64,000 bases of DNA, taken from positions 3,968,001 through 4,032,000 of the forward strand of contig JASJZC010000005.1 of assembly GCA_037178855.1 (NCBI GenBank), read 5' to 3'. Every line of letters begins with the position of its first letter. The first letter of the stretch is position 1. The translations under genes were made by a program, and so were the position numbers. Below the pieces are notes generated by a model. The model was not told the origin of the DNA. It worked only from the letters and a program-made list of their open reading frames with translations, and made no database searches. Shown here piece after piece: positions 11,721 to 23,705 of the stretch. Source of the DNA: Oscheius sp. JU75 (taxonomy: Eukaryota; Nematoda; Chromadorea; Rhabditida; Rhabditidae).

Positions 11721-12039
11721 ATGGTCCAGAATAAAATTAAGCAAAAGGTTGTCTAGATTGTTTTTTTTCGCAACATTAAATTCAGACGACTCTTCCGAAA
11801 GGAGTGAAGGAAAAGGTGAAAAAGGACAAGCCGAAGGGCCCTCGACGCGGGCATCATCTCCACATCGCACCCAAAAAGCAACAACTTATTCAGCAGGTAG
11901 CCTCATCCAGCTCTTCATAATAAGAAATAGTTTTCAGGAGAAGGTTCAAGCTGAAGTAAGCCGAATCATCAACGAGAAGAACGAAGACATGGTCAAGGGA
12001 CGCGCAGATACCGCCGTCGGTCGAAACAAGAAAGACTAA
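11721..12039 (+). CDS. UPF0390 family small basic protein (Leydig cell tumour 10 kDa homolog type)
   Basis: Three exons (11721-11747, 11786-11896, 11938-12039) encode 79 residues. The diagnostic core is KGPRRGHHLHIAPKKQQLIQ, which matches the GPRKG..IAPKK block of the UPF0390/C19orf53 family. The protein is Lys-rich and has no membrane segment; a nuclear or nucleolar site is likely by composition. Its molecular role is not established. The ATG lies one base after the Kish-B stop, and no AG acceptor lies between them. It would therefore have to be translated from the same mRNA as Kish-B or from a message trans-spliced inside the Kish-B frame. The first donor, GTTGTC, is loose. Confidence 0.88.
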
Positions 12040-12087
12040 CACATTATTCTTCCGAATTATGTTTTCGTGAATTTGTTAAACTTTATC

Positions 12088-15000
12088 TCAACAATGCCGT
12101 TTCCTTGAGGGGGAGTCCGGGACTGTTCTTCGTTTTCTGATATTCGAATCGCTGTCCTCTGATTGCAGGTAGTCTTCTCCAGCCGTATCCTCTGGCGGCC
12201 CTTCCTGAAAATTGTTTTGTTCGACTATTTAAAGGATTTAATCGTACGTTGTAAAATCTCCTGTCGATGTCTCCGACAGTCCGACTTTTTCTCCTTCTCG
12301 GAATATCTTCTACGTCTTCGTCGTACTCGTCTCCTTCTGTTTCTTCTGTTGGTTGATAGCGAGCAGATCCTCGTCTAGACCCGGATGGTTCTAAAGAGCT
12401 GGACTATTTGGTTGAGTTGGAACGAACGTTCATCAGAATCGACTAAATCCACTGTGATCGAAGGGACGACCAATGAGAGGCTCTTGACTGGTTGAATTTC
12501 TTTTGCCTGAGGAAGAGGTAGTCCAGCTCCGCCTCCTAGTTGGAGTAACAATTCTATTTTCTGATCGAGCAGTCTCAAATACTCCATCTGGTCTCTTTCT
12601 TTCTTTTGAAGATCGTCCAGCCGTTTCTCCATATCTTGAACTTCTCTTTTCATCGTCGAATCCGTATTGACTATTGTGTTGATCCTGAAAATTTTTTGGC
12701 CGTATCACTGTAAACAAGTTACCTGTTGAGAATAAGTTCGGATCTTTCGGCAGTACGCAAGATTCTCTGATCGTTACTGCTCATCTTCTTCAAGTCTTTG
12801 TCTCGTTCCATATCTTCCACACATTCTTCCTCATATGAATGAATCCGTTCTATTTCCTCTTCCGATAGAAACAGCTCTAAACCGATTGAAGAATCTTTCC
12901 AAAAGACTCACTCATTGAGGCATCAAGCAAATGTTTTCTGTCGACAAAATGCTCCTTGACCAACAGCCACTTGACTACCCAATACACGTGGTAGATGATA
13001 GTCAGAGGAGGTGGCAAAAAAGGAGTCGATTCGTATTCCATCACCTGAACAGAAAGTTAAAAAAAAGTTTGAAGAGGCGCACCTGGCGATATCGCTCGAA
13101 GAGCCAAATCTCCTGAACATGAGCCACATTGCTCTCAAAGACATACGTGCAACAGGCGACCATAGTGTTCATGAGAAGGACGTTGGCGATAATCATGAAG
13201 ACTGTCATGAAGATGGGCACCATGAAATAGCCGGGAACACAGGTGTCATGAGTCACATTGAGTTGTTGAATCGGAATTCCATCCTCGATGTGAGTATCCC
13301 AAACTGAACTGAAATTCTCTCAAGACTTTCAAACTAACCTTCGTCTCCACAAGTGTCAATTTCTGGAGCATAAACCTCTCCGTAGAGCATGAAATACGGC
13401 TTGTAAAAGATGTTGCGAAGAAGCAGCCAGTGCCAATTTTCATCTGGATATGTGATACTTTGTCGAATCAGACCGAATCCGAGAAGAGAGCAGAACAACA
13501 TGCAGAGGATCGGAAGCATTCGCGGAATCATTTCTGCCGCCATAGAAATATAGGGGCTACAAAAAGTATACTTTGATAATAATAGAAAACTTCAAACCCA
13601 AGCTGGCGGTGAACACTGAGGTAGTCGACTAGTTTGAGGACGAAACAGACCGAGTTTGATGCCAGAAGAACTCTTCCCAAGGCTCTGAATAGTATCATTT
13701 AAAAGTCAGAAAAACTGTGAACCGGGTCGGAGGGTTGAGACGAATGAAAAAGGCGATGATATAGAAGGTTAGAGCGAATGAGAGTAGTCCATTTCGATAG
13801 TTGAAGAAGAATAACACCAGTTTTCGATGAATCGGTGCTTTTGTATCCACAATGACGGTCATTACTACCTGAACCCATTAATGTACAAGGTTATTGCGAT
13901 CGAACTACCTTCCGGACTACTTCACAAGCCCACACAATAACGTAACTGAAGAGATACCATTCAACCCAGGACGGATTTCTGGGAGTTTCGACGAGAAGAA
14001 CGAAGATAAGGGCGAGCATGAAGACGACAAAAGCTAAGAACCACAGCCAGAACTAAAATGGGTTACGATAATTGAGCGGAGCTCTTACTGTTGTAATAGG
14101 AGCTTCGTAGAATTCGTGAATTCGACGTCTCCACGAGAGGGGTTTCTACAAAGAAATTCGATCATTACATGCCGTCCGACTCACAGATTTCTCGAGGACG
14201 TCGGTGTCTCTTTGATGGATAGTGTAATCGACCTTTTTCGAAGTGCTTCTTCTTCTCGACGGTTCTCCATCAGTCTCATCGTCTGTTCCTTTGACTGTTT
14301 TTCTCTTTGTCTTGATCGAATTCAAGGTTTTGGTCCTCGGTCGAGCCCCTTCTTCCCTGTTAGCTACAGTTCCATTTCCCGCAGGAGCCACCTTATCTCC
14401 ACGGCCAAACGGCATGTGTTCTTTCATCAGCTGAAGGAAAAGTTAAGAAATACGTTTGGAAAATAGGTTAACTTGATGGAAAGACATTACTTGACCATTG
14501 TCCGTTGAAGCTCTCTTTCTGGACAAGTCTTCCTCGTCCGAGTCAGACGTGTCCGAATCCGTGTAATCACTTTCGACACTTCCTTCCGAATCGCTCTCTT
14601 GATCATGCTGTTCAGCTGCGGTACGAGGCTGTAGTTTCAACTCTTCGACGGACTTGAAATCAAGCATGAAAATGGCCGGAGGAAGGAGAATACAACCCAG
14701 TATCTGATAATCCGTCTTTTCAGATTTTAATCAGTAGTACCTTTATGTTGGAACTGTTACGAATGGATAGAGCACCATGCCACAAGTCTGAGAGAAGAAG
14801 TTGGCAACTAAATCGTCCTTGCGAGATATAGTGGCAGAAACGAACCAAGGATGGGCGAGGAAACGTCGGTTTCCGTCTAATGCTGCGAGAGAAAGACATG
14901 TCTCGTTTCCCCAATTAGTCAGCTCGTAAGTCAAGAGCTGCAACGTCTGTTCAGTATTCTGACCACTACAGAACTGAAGAACTTCGATTGAAAGCTCGCG

Positions 15001-17937
15001 GAATTCGCTAATTGATAGAACCCGTTGGATGTTAATATCTGGACTTACTCGCTGTACTTTTCAATCTCTTCGCAGAGTTCCAGTTCGAGAAAGTTGTTAG
15101 AGGCATCCGATTGAAGAGACGAGTAGAGTCGACAAGCCACAAGAGACTTTGCTAACGCCTCTTCGCCATGTCTCCACATCAACATGGCCATCTCCTGTCT
15201 CTTGGTAAGTACAGCCCAAATGAGCAGTTCCGAATAGGGATAGCGGAAGGTGAAGTCAAGGTTGTCGTCATCGTCTACCGAGTTTTCGTCTGGTCCAGCG
15301 CATAGAACGGAAACAAGTCAAACCAAACCTTCCTCGTGTTGATCGCGTTTCATCCCAGCACCGAGAATCGAGAAAATCGAGTTCCTAGCAGTTTTCAACA
15401 GATCCAGTTTTAGTTCATTTCCCAAGTTTTCCGATCTTTCTCGAGCTCTCCTTTCAGGCATTTTGCCTGTGTATCCGAGCTGAAAAGAACCAATTGAATG
15501 TGAGCAGGAGATAACCAACCTGTTTGCGATTGCTGAACACAAAGTACTTTGCTTTGAAGTCTTCCTTTGTGTAGTTCGATTTATAGGCATGCCCCATAAG
15601 ATCCTCCATTGCATGTCCGACTTCGGTCAGCTTAATGCGATGCTTCTTCGCTCCCAGTCCCATAACACTCCTCAGAGTGTGATGTGGTCCGAATTCCTAA
15701 AAGTCTTATTCTGTGAAAAATAGACGTGAGTTACTGTATTGTAAAGATGCTCAAGTCTGCCATAGGTCAGAAATCTGTGCATAGATACACCATTTTCAAG
15801 AAGAAGAGAGACGAAATCGGTTCTATCATGACAGAGAGCGTCTATCATGGCAGAATGTAGGTCTTGCATCGTCCATTCCTTCAATACTAAACTAAAAACA
15901 ACCATTGAAATAAACCAACTGTGCCCATCGTGAAGATTTCCGTTCTCGCAATGTCAGCTCGATTCCAAGCCAAAGCAAGACGAAGTTGTTCTGTTGGACT
16001 GAGGTTCTTCCCTTTCAGAAGAGCCGTCAGAATTGCATGATCCACATCCTGCTTTTGTGCTTCTCCTAACCGAAATACAGTAAGCTGAACTCGAACATTG
16101 AAGAAACTACAATATTCCCCTACCAGATTCTTCAGTTTGGCACATTCTAGGATCTGTTTCATCAGACGAGCGGCATTCTTTCTGTCATACGAGAAGACAG
16201 ATTCGATCAGATTCGACAGTTGGTTTTTAGCCGGTTCAGTCATAGACCCATCATCTCCAATCATCTTGTGCGCATAGGCCAACATGTCGGCTGCTCGACC
16301 GCTCGACTCGACTACTACTACCGGAATGTGTGGAATGCTGAACGAGAGTATTGGTGTTCGACAAAAAGCACTAACGTAGTCACGTAGTCGTGAACTACTT
16401 TGATTGTGAATGCTCCTCCTTCGAGAACAACACAAACCACCGGCGATGTTCCGTGTTGTGCAGCAGATCTTCGAGCCAAATGCGACTCGAGTCTCTTCCT
16501 CAAAATGATCTCTGCTCCGTATCTTAACACTTTTACTGCTCTGGTAAAGAGAGAATTTAACCTGCCAACAGTGCCATTGTCGGCAAAAATGAAATAGTTG
16601 TGGCGATCATTGACCTCGGCAAGACGAGACTTGTTGAATTGATTTGTGGAATAGTTGACAATCACATCTTTTCCCTCGAACCGATGCCTCGTCTTCAGCA
16701 TCCCCCATGGAGCAATACCAATGGCCAAGACTTTCGCCTTGTTTGCTCTCGAGGCTCCCAATTCTTCCAAACTTAAAATATTCATAGTTACACTAATTTC
16801 GACGAACTTACGCGGAGGCCACATGTCTGACAACTCCAGCGTTGAATCCAGTTGAAATGATCCAAGCGTCTGTCGACCTAGCCGCTTTCACTATTCCTTT
16901 TCGGAACAGACGAGCTAGTTTCGGCGTTAAGCTGAAAACGAAAATAGTGTCATGTTCATCCTCTTAACTCGCTATCAACCAACCGGTAGCCAATAAATTA
17001 TCACAGTGCCTCCAGACCCCTTATCTTTAGGATCAGTCGACTCACTCGAAGTTTGTCAAGCCGCCATGAATGGTGATTATCAGTTTCGGTGGCTGCAGAC
17101 CCCAGACTTTCTCCAAAAGATGCAGAATGGCCTCGGGTTCCGTATCGAAACTGGCTCTCACGAATTGGGCGCGGGTCTGATGACCTTTTCCTAAACTTGA
17201 TGGTTTCTGAAAAGAAAAGGAGGACCTTCGAAGAGGATCGAACCATAGCTGTCCGTTGGTTTAATCACAGTGTTCCTGGCTATTGTCCACTTTTTAGTAT
17301 GCTAGAAGATACAGATACTGTCTATTTTGATTCAAAATACCCTATCAATAGTCTCGTTGCCATCTGTAGTTCCATCATCATTCTCTCCGAGAGCCAACAG
17401 TTGTGGTCTTCTGCTCTCTTCTGAATGTTGCTCTGCCATTGCTCCACATCCGCATCTTGTCGAAAACTTATGTGAGGCTACAAACTTTCCGCATTCAATC
17501 TGCTTGATCCGGTTCTCGATCCAGTTGGTACTCTTCTAAAATCTGTCTTTCAGCGGGCCTGGTCTCCACGGAACCTACGATCGAAGAAGAGGTCCTTGGT
17601 CGGGTCATTGTTGATCTCTGTAATGGGTTTTGTCTTTCATTCCCCCTCTGTCAAATACCTTCTTCGGTTGTGTCATTTTCATCATGTCTGAAACCATATC
17701 AATACCTCAAAAGTCATGTCAACTACCTTTCCAGTCTCCACCCCTAACGTGCCGTGGTCTTGCAGCTTCTCCTGTATTTAAAGGTTCTTTACCATTGAAA
17801 ACTCTATCAGATTAGTCGAGTGACGTTAACAAGAGATAAGAGTGATTAGACTAACTAATAAAAATGCTCAACTGACCTTTACGGGTTTTTTTGTTCTTCT
17901 TGATTGCCCTCTCTGGAACCTCATCCTCGTCGTTCAT
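12088..17937 (-). CDS. TRPM-family cation channel (TRPM6/7/3-like, no kinase domain)
   Basis: A long many-exon gene. The N-terminal TRPM homology region contains [90 protein letters not shown] and [17 protein letters not shown]. Six membrane segments follow, then a pore with [20 protein letters not shown] and [18 protein letters not shown]. The filter Glu of the YGEVYA motif is typical of divalent-permeable TRPMs. A cytosolic coiled coil ([20 protein letters not shown]) comes next. I close the frame through a 37-nt intron (donor GTTCGT) into an acidic and basic tail ending RKRH; without that intron the frame stops at 12375. TRPM6/7-like channels handle Mg2+ and Ca2+ transport in gut or gonad. 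The start at 17937 ([11 protein letters not shown]) is tentative, since the frame stays open upstream. It converges on UPF0390, 48 nt apart. Confidence 0.92.
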
Positions 17938-18682
17938 CCGAATCGAAATCTGGTTGCGCTCTTCTAGCGTCCTCTGAACATTTTGTAGAGAGTACTTTGG
18001 TACAATACATTGCAACTGGCACTAATAAACACTCAGAAACTATCACTGTTATTAAATACTTTTGGTGGAACAGAACACATTGTAATTGTATGGCTACTGT
18101 GAGTACAAGCAAGTGTATTTTGGGTTTTTGTGGAAAAAAAAAACTTACATGGACAGAGGGAAGAATATCTGGCATAATATAGTAGAAAAAGTAGCGATAA
18201 ATCAGGTGGCAGTAATAAAAGTAGAAGAAAGGAGCCAGCAATGACGGAGGAGCGATAAGAAGAGCACCCGTTGGTCAATTCGTCTGCTCTCTCCCTTTCT
18301 CTCTAAAAGTGAACAGTTGTAAAGAAGAGAAAGAAGGAGGAGAGACATTAAAGTGTTTGCCGTCTAGCTTACCACCCCAGCCACCGAAATGTGAACCTCG
18401 GATTAGCAGTTGCTCGGTCTAGTTCCGGTCTCGAAAATGGGAGTAATGGGAACGAGAATGTTGACAGAGAACTGTTTTGATAAGGCCTACACAGCCCCAA
18501 TATTGGTAGACATTTGTTCGAAAATTGCGTGCCAAGTTGCCACAAGCAGATCAACAAACAGTCAGCGGAAACTGTTTTCGGTCATCCTGTTTGATTTCTT
18601 CCTCATCTGTTTGTCTTATGATTATCTCAACCAAATATGATTAACACCTGCTCTACTCGAAAGTAATCACTGAGACATTGGA
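17938..18682. other. intergenic between divergent TRPM and chemoreceptor genes
   Basis: The first 80 or so bases upstream of the chosen TRPM start remain open in the TRPM frame on the minus strand behind a TTTATTAG acceptor near 18020, so another 5' TRPM exon may lie here. The rest holds no supported gene. It should carry the promoters of both neighbours. Confidence 0.45.
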
Positions 18683-19823
18683 ATGCCAATTGAGGTACAA
18701 TTCCTAGAACATTTCTATATTCTCGACTATGTAGCGCTCATCTTCTCTACTATCTCATTCGTTTCTCTCCCAATCTATTTGATTGTGCTCTATGTCATCT
18801 ATAAAGGTCGGAAACATTCTTTCACTGGCCCATTCTACATTTTTTTCCTCTTTCTCGGCATCTACGACATAATCTCTATTCTCGTCAATATCCTCGGTTG
18901 GTCTTTGTGATGATCATGCGTTCTTATACTCCAGTTCCAGGCAACAATCTCCCTGCTTGGGGAATCACCGATCGATTGGCGTATCTGACAGACCCATGGT
19001 ATGCTCGAATCTACTTCGCGGTAGCATGGCTCACCCGAGTCAATCAGGTCTCTTTAGAAGAGTTTCCAATCTCTATGCCAAGTTTAGGGATTCAGTAGTG
19101 GTTTGATCTCGATCAATCGAGTCTCCTCCATCATTTGGCCCCTAAAATATTCGAGAATTTGGACACCAGAGCGACTGAAATACTTTGTGGCTGTTCAAAC
19201 TGTCCCAGGTATCGTTTTCGCCATCGTCATCGCCTTCTACAGAATCGAATACATTGTGGAACCTGGCCGTCCATTCCGAGTAACCAATAGGCGAAAAGAG
19301 AAAGCTTTATGTTTAGCGTGTTTCTTTCAATTTCAAAGATCCAGAATGGCACGAACGTCTGTACAGCGCTGCCGGAGTTTTGGATGTCCTTCTAGCCGGT
19401 ATCATCTTGATCAGCTACACTTTGACTCTTTGCTGTTTATCGAAAATGGTGAATGGGAAAGAAAAGACTGCGACCCGTTTGGGACTAGGGATTTCAGTGT
19501 GAGCCAGTTCAAAGATGTAAAGTTCGCCTTACAGAATTGAACTTTTGTATTTTGTGTACATGATTGTAGCAGTCCTATTCACCATTCCAACAATGACTTA
19601 CTTTTCAATTCATAGCATAATGTGTGATCTCTATTCTACCTTCAATCTCTATCTTCTTCTTTTTACCAGTTCAGCTATACGGAAAGAACTCTTGTCAGTT
19701 TTCTGCTTTCTTCCCGCAACAAGTTCCAGAACACACATCGGCCTGAAAAAGAAAGTTCAAAGGAAGACAATCGTATGTAGTGTTTCTTCGATTAGTCGAA
19801 AACCTACAGTTACCCAATTTTGA
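18683..19823 (+). CDS. nematode serpentine receptor (chemoreceptor-type 7TM GPCR), tandem copy 1
   Basis: Exons join into a seven-helix protein. TM1 is YVALIFSTISFVSLPIYLIV, followed by GPFYIFFLFLGIYDIISILV in TM2. WYARIYFAVAWLTRVNQ leads into TM3, then GLISINRVSSIIWPLKYSRI (the DRY-like region as NRV). TM4 is ..VQTVPGIVFAIVIAFY. TM5 is AAGVLDVLLAGIILISYTL, and TM6/7 come near ELLYFVYMIVAVLF and LYSTFNLYLLLF. The style is that of the Srg/Srv-type chemoreceptor superfamily, but I cannot fix the subfamily. Ligand unknown. The first intron uses donor GTTGGT; another uses GTCTCT with acceptor GTTTAG. Intron positions match the neighbouring copy, which shows recent tandem duplication. The start ATG is the first that gives a complete TM1. 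Confidence 0.85.
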
Positions 19824-19928
19824 CAACTTGTGCCAATAGGTGATCATGTCATCACTCAATCTGCGAAAGCAATTAGTCGGAGGGTAATTCGAGTTCATTC
19901 GACACAGCGACTCATTTTCTTGGCCTCA

Positions 19929-21132
19929 ATGATTCTTCCACTCGATGTTGGAGCCATGTTACTGTCCATCTCCGCCGTTTTGACTCTTCCTCTCTACGGT
20001 TCTTTGACTCGTCTTCTCCTCAAAGAGCGGTAGTTTCCTTTTTATAAAATACTCAATGCTTGACAGATCGGTCAACTTTTCCGGATCGTTCTACGACCTC
20101 TTCATTCTTCTATCTCTGTTGGATATGGTGGCTATCGTAGTCAACTTCATCGGTCAGTGTCTCTTCAGTTTCAACAGTCCACCATTTCAGGAGTGTCACT
20201 GACAGGCTGGGGATTGACATCCTCTGTGGCTGGTCTCTGGTATGGGAAGATCTACTTGAGTCTGGCCTGGTTGACCAGAGTGAACCAGGGAACTAGAGAC
20301 TATTCTATCAAAGCAGATGCTTTTCTAGGGAACAAGTTCAGCGCTAATAGCTGTTAATCGAGCTTACGCCATGATTATTCCGTTGCAATATGCCAAGGTA
20401 TCTCTGATCTAGTTCATTCAAAATATTTTTTTTTAGATATGGCGTCGTGGTAGGGTCAGGAAACTGCAGCTACTACAGATTCTTCCCGGATTTATCTTCG
20501 CCGGGACAATTGTAACCTTTGATGTTGAGTATCAGTCATTCAACACTACTCTTCGAGTACTTTCCAAGTCCTCTTTCAAACAAGACCATTTAGCAAGTGA
20601 CACCTCGAATCACAAACGACTTACAAATTTCCTTTTTGTATAAAGCAGCCGGGGTGCTAGAGGTAGTTTTAATTCTGATAATTGGACTCTCATATGGCTC
20701 TGGAATTGTGTCAATTTTGAAGAAAAAGTACCAGAAATCCAACCAAGACAACACGGCTTCAAAAGTATGTTGTCGCATAGGAACAAAGGAAAGTTTCAGA
20801 AGAAATCTAGGGCAGAAATGTCAGCCACTTACATGGGAGTGAGTATCTGCTGCCTCGAGTTTGCCTATTTCCTCTATTCGGCCTTTTCCGTGTTCAACAA
20901 AATCCCGGCCAATACCTACTTTTCGTTGCACAGTTCCTTGACAGATATATACTCGAGCCTTAATTGTTATTTACTGTTGGCTTTCAGCAAATCCGTGCGT
21001 CGAAGACTTCTGTTAGTTATTCTTTGTCATACAGTAAAGAGTATTCCAGAATGTTCTGGCGGCTTCCCAATGGAGATGTTGGAGTCTCGACAATGGCTAC
21101 CAAAACAGTGTCCGTGGGAAGTAGAAGTATAA
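19929..21132 (+). CDS. nematode serpentine receptor, tandem copy 2 (one intron lacks a GT donor)
   Basis: A paralog of the preceding gene, starting about 100 nt after it. Matching landmarks are SGSFYDLFILLSLLDMVAI, WYGKIYLSLAWLTRVNQ, ALIAVNRAYAMIIPLQYAKI, AAGVLEVVLILIIGLSY and LTDIYSSLNCYLLLAFSKSV. Introns fall at the same places as in copy 1. At the conserved position after TRVNQ the intron 20289-20328 would begin GGAACT instead of GT, although it still ends TTTTCTAG and restores the frame as GTSSALIAVNR. Reading through it shifts the frame to a stop. The gene is therefore either spliced at a non-canonical site or recently inactivated. All other joins are normal. The start MILPLDVGAML is the best in-frame choice. 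Confidence 0.75.
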
Positions 21133-21152
21133 GTCGAGTTGAATAAAACAGT

Positions 21153-23028
21153 TCATTGCAATAAATTCAATGGGGTCTTCTTCAGAATGGGCAACATTTC
21201 GGCCGCTTCCCTCACTTCTTGAGCTGTTCGACCCTTTGTTTCCGGCAGATAGAAGTAGATCAGAATAACGCCGATTATCTAAATTGGCGAAGTATTTGAA
21301 AATAGTTGACTGACCAGAGGAGGGACGAAAAGGAACAGATAGGCTAGCGACTGGCCAATAACATGTGTTATGGGAAGGTAGGTTAGCAGGAGTATGGACC
21401 GACTGAAAGCAATTTGAACAAAATACAAAAAACTAACAAGATGGACATGAAGAGAGTGGTATAGGTACAGGCAGCAGCTCGAGCATTTTGACCAACAAGT
21501 TCGGCTGAAAAGGAGATTATATTAGTAGGTAACTAATGCTTACATGTAATGAAGAGAGAAATGGGTCCGGGTCCGGAGGCGAATACTAAATTGAACAGTG
21601 CGATTGTAGCTAGGAGAAGAAATCCAAGCCATTTCTCCTGGATTAAAACTGTGTATTGTTTCATTTAAAAGTACTTGTATTGATTGGAAGAGATACATAA
21701 ATCCGACGACAAGAAAGTTGAGACCAGTGAGAGTGGAGAATGTGTAGAGCAAGACAGTTCGACGACCAAAGTGATCAATCACCAATGATGAACAGAATAT
21801 TCCCAGCTAGGTTGCTTTTTTTTTTTTACCTCGACCTCTACTTACCACTGTCATCAAACAGATGACCACATTCCCAATTGAGGCTTGAGAGACTGTCAAA
21901 CCGACAGACAACAATATTTCGAAGGCGAATGCATTTAGGGCGGCGATACCACTCATCACCTAAACTTTTCATAGCGCACACAAAATCAAACATACCATGG
22001 CGACCATAACAACTCCTCCCACGAGACATCCTCGTCTTGCCGAAGGATCTCTCCAAATACTGACCAAACTCAAAGTTTTCGTGTGATTCTGTCTTTCCTC
22101 CTCCAGTGCTGCCAAAACACCCGGCGCGCAGTTTCCATGATAGAAAATCAAAGAGTTCTGGGCATTCAGCCTCCGTCCTTGACCAACCAAATGCCTGAAC
22201 TGTATCCTAGTTCATTTTGATAAAAGCTTGCCCTGGACTGTCGTGAATGAAGAAGAGTAAAACGGAAGTGATGACACACAGAACGAGTTCGCCAGCATAC
22301 AATAACCACCAATCGCTTGTTCCAAAAAAGTGGGGCATGGCGACGACTGCTCCGAGGGTTAATCCGCATTGGACCATCACTCCCGAAGCCATTGAAGTGA
22401 TTCCTCGACAAGCTTTTGGACTGCATTCAGTTATGAACATAGGGACAATTCCAAGACTGATCGAACATGTCAAGCCGAGTAAGAATCTTGACACTCCGTA
22501 GAGAACATAGTCATTTTTCTGAATAGTCGTTTGAAAAGGAAAATGCGAATCGTACAAAATGACTGGCAATAGCCAAACTGATAGACAGAGATTGTCCCAA
22601 AAGAGCCAATTGAATTCCTCGTTTTCTTCCGACTCGATGACTGATCCATCGGATAAAAGTGGCTCCGATAGTCATCCCCCAAAAGAATAATGAGATCAAG
22701 ATACCCCATGTATTCTTAACAACTATTGTTTAAAGTAAACAAACATGAAAACCTCTAGTTCTGTACGAGTAACAGGTTCTTCAGTGTGTTTGGAAACCGA
22801 TCCATTGACGAATTGGAGGAACGCCTAGAAGAGAGAAAGTAAGAACATTGGACAGAATACCTCTTGTGAAGGATTGGTAATTGCGAGTTGGTATCCGAAA
22901 TGAAATGGACCACTTAGAGCTACGAGAAGCGCCATCAATGCCAATCGAAAATTAGGAAGTTTCTTCTCTTCTGACGGCGAATTTTCGATGAGAGACTGGT
23001 AGACGGGGGCCTTTTCAGACTTCTCCAT
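21153..23028 (-). CDS. facilitative hexose transporter (SLC2A/GLUT, major facilitator superfamily)
   Basis: Twelve-helix sugar transporter. Landmarks: LALMALLVALSGPFHFGYQL in TM1, WGILISLFFWGMTIGATF, the loop motif WISHRVGRKRG, YGVSRFLLGLTC, FITECSPKACRG, then VIDHFGRRTVLLY after TM8, and GPGPISLFITSELVGQNAR in TM10. It ends in FYLPETKGRTAQEV. The last is the PETKG signature of the family. The short tail ends LKKTPLNLLQ. CTGTTTCAG stands two bases before the ATG, a likely trans-splice acceptor. The first membrane segment is preceded by about 35 polar residues. A close paralog lies on the opposite strand at 58160-59946, with at least one shared intron position (before RSI in TM11). It is head-to-head with the peroxidase gene. 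Confidence 0.93.
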
Positions 23029-23705
23029 TTCTGAAACAGGCTATGTTCAGAGGAAAGAAGGAAGTAAAATAGTACAAGATAGCTAATCAGTTCATAAGAC
23101 AGCTTAAAGTTCACGAACTCTGCACTTATCGACAGAGAAACATAGTGTCCACAACGGTTCATCGACAGCAATCTGCATAAGCCACTTTGTTTGCACAGAA
23201 CCGACGCCAGACCGAAATATGCTAATGCTATCGACTCAATATCCTGGTTTTTCGGAGAAAGGCGGAAAAGAAAGGTGTAGTGGTGTCCTTCAGTTTGTAA
23301 AGGGCATCATTACACCGCTAAGAAGGGACATAAATTTGAAAGTCAGTAATCAATCTTCCAGCGTTGATACTCCATGTCTTGATAACCGGATATCCCAAAT
23401 CCGTAAGCTGCCGTAGCAAACCGAGAGCGCCCCTAATGACCCCGGTCAGAATTAGCCTCGCGCGTCCACTCCTTGAGGGGAAGTTTTTGACGCCCATAAC
23501 TGTCCGCAGATCAGGTTTCTCGGGCTAATGCGTATCCGTCATGACACCTGTTTGTCAGTCTTGTACTTTTCTAGTTGGCTCCCCCTTTGGCCACTTGGCG
23601 CCTTGTCTATGATCTCTTTGCATAAGAAACTCGTCCAGGGCCGAGATTAGATATGACGAAACGACGGCTTACAGGAAATCTCGTCGACGCGTCTCAATAT
23701 ATCAG
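23029..23705. other. divergent promoter region between GLUT copy 1 and the peroxidase
   Basis: 677 nt between two head-to-head start codons. No coding sequence is supported. It should contain both promoters and the sites where outrons begin. Confidence 0.5.

Noticed and set aside
17001-17246. 81-codon minus-strand frame in the TRPM N-terminal region
   Set aside because: It is the wrong frame; the conserved TRPM sequence lies in another frame across a 35-nt intron.
19755-19800. Possible short intron near the end of chemoreceptor copy 1
   Set aside because: It would be only 23 nt; uninterrupted reading gives a plausible tail and stop.
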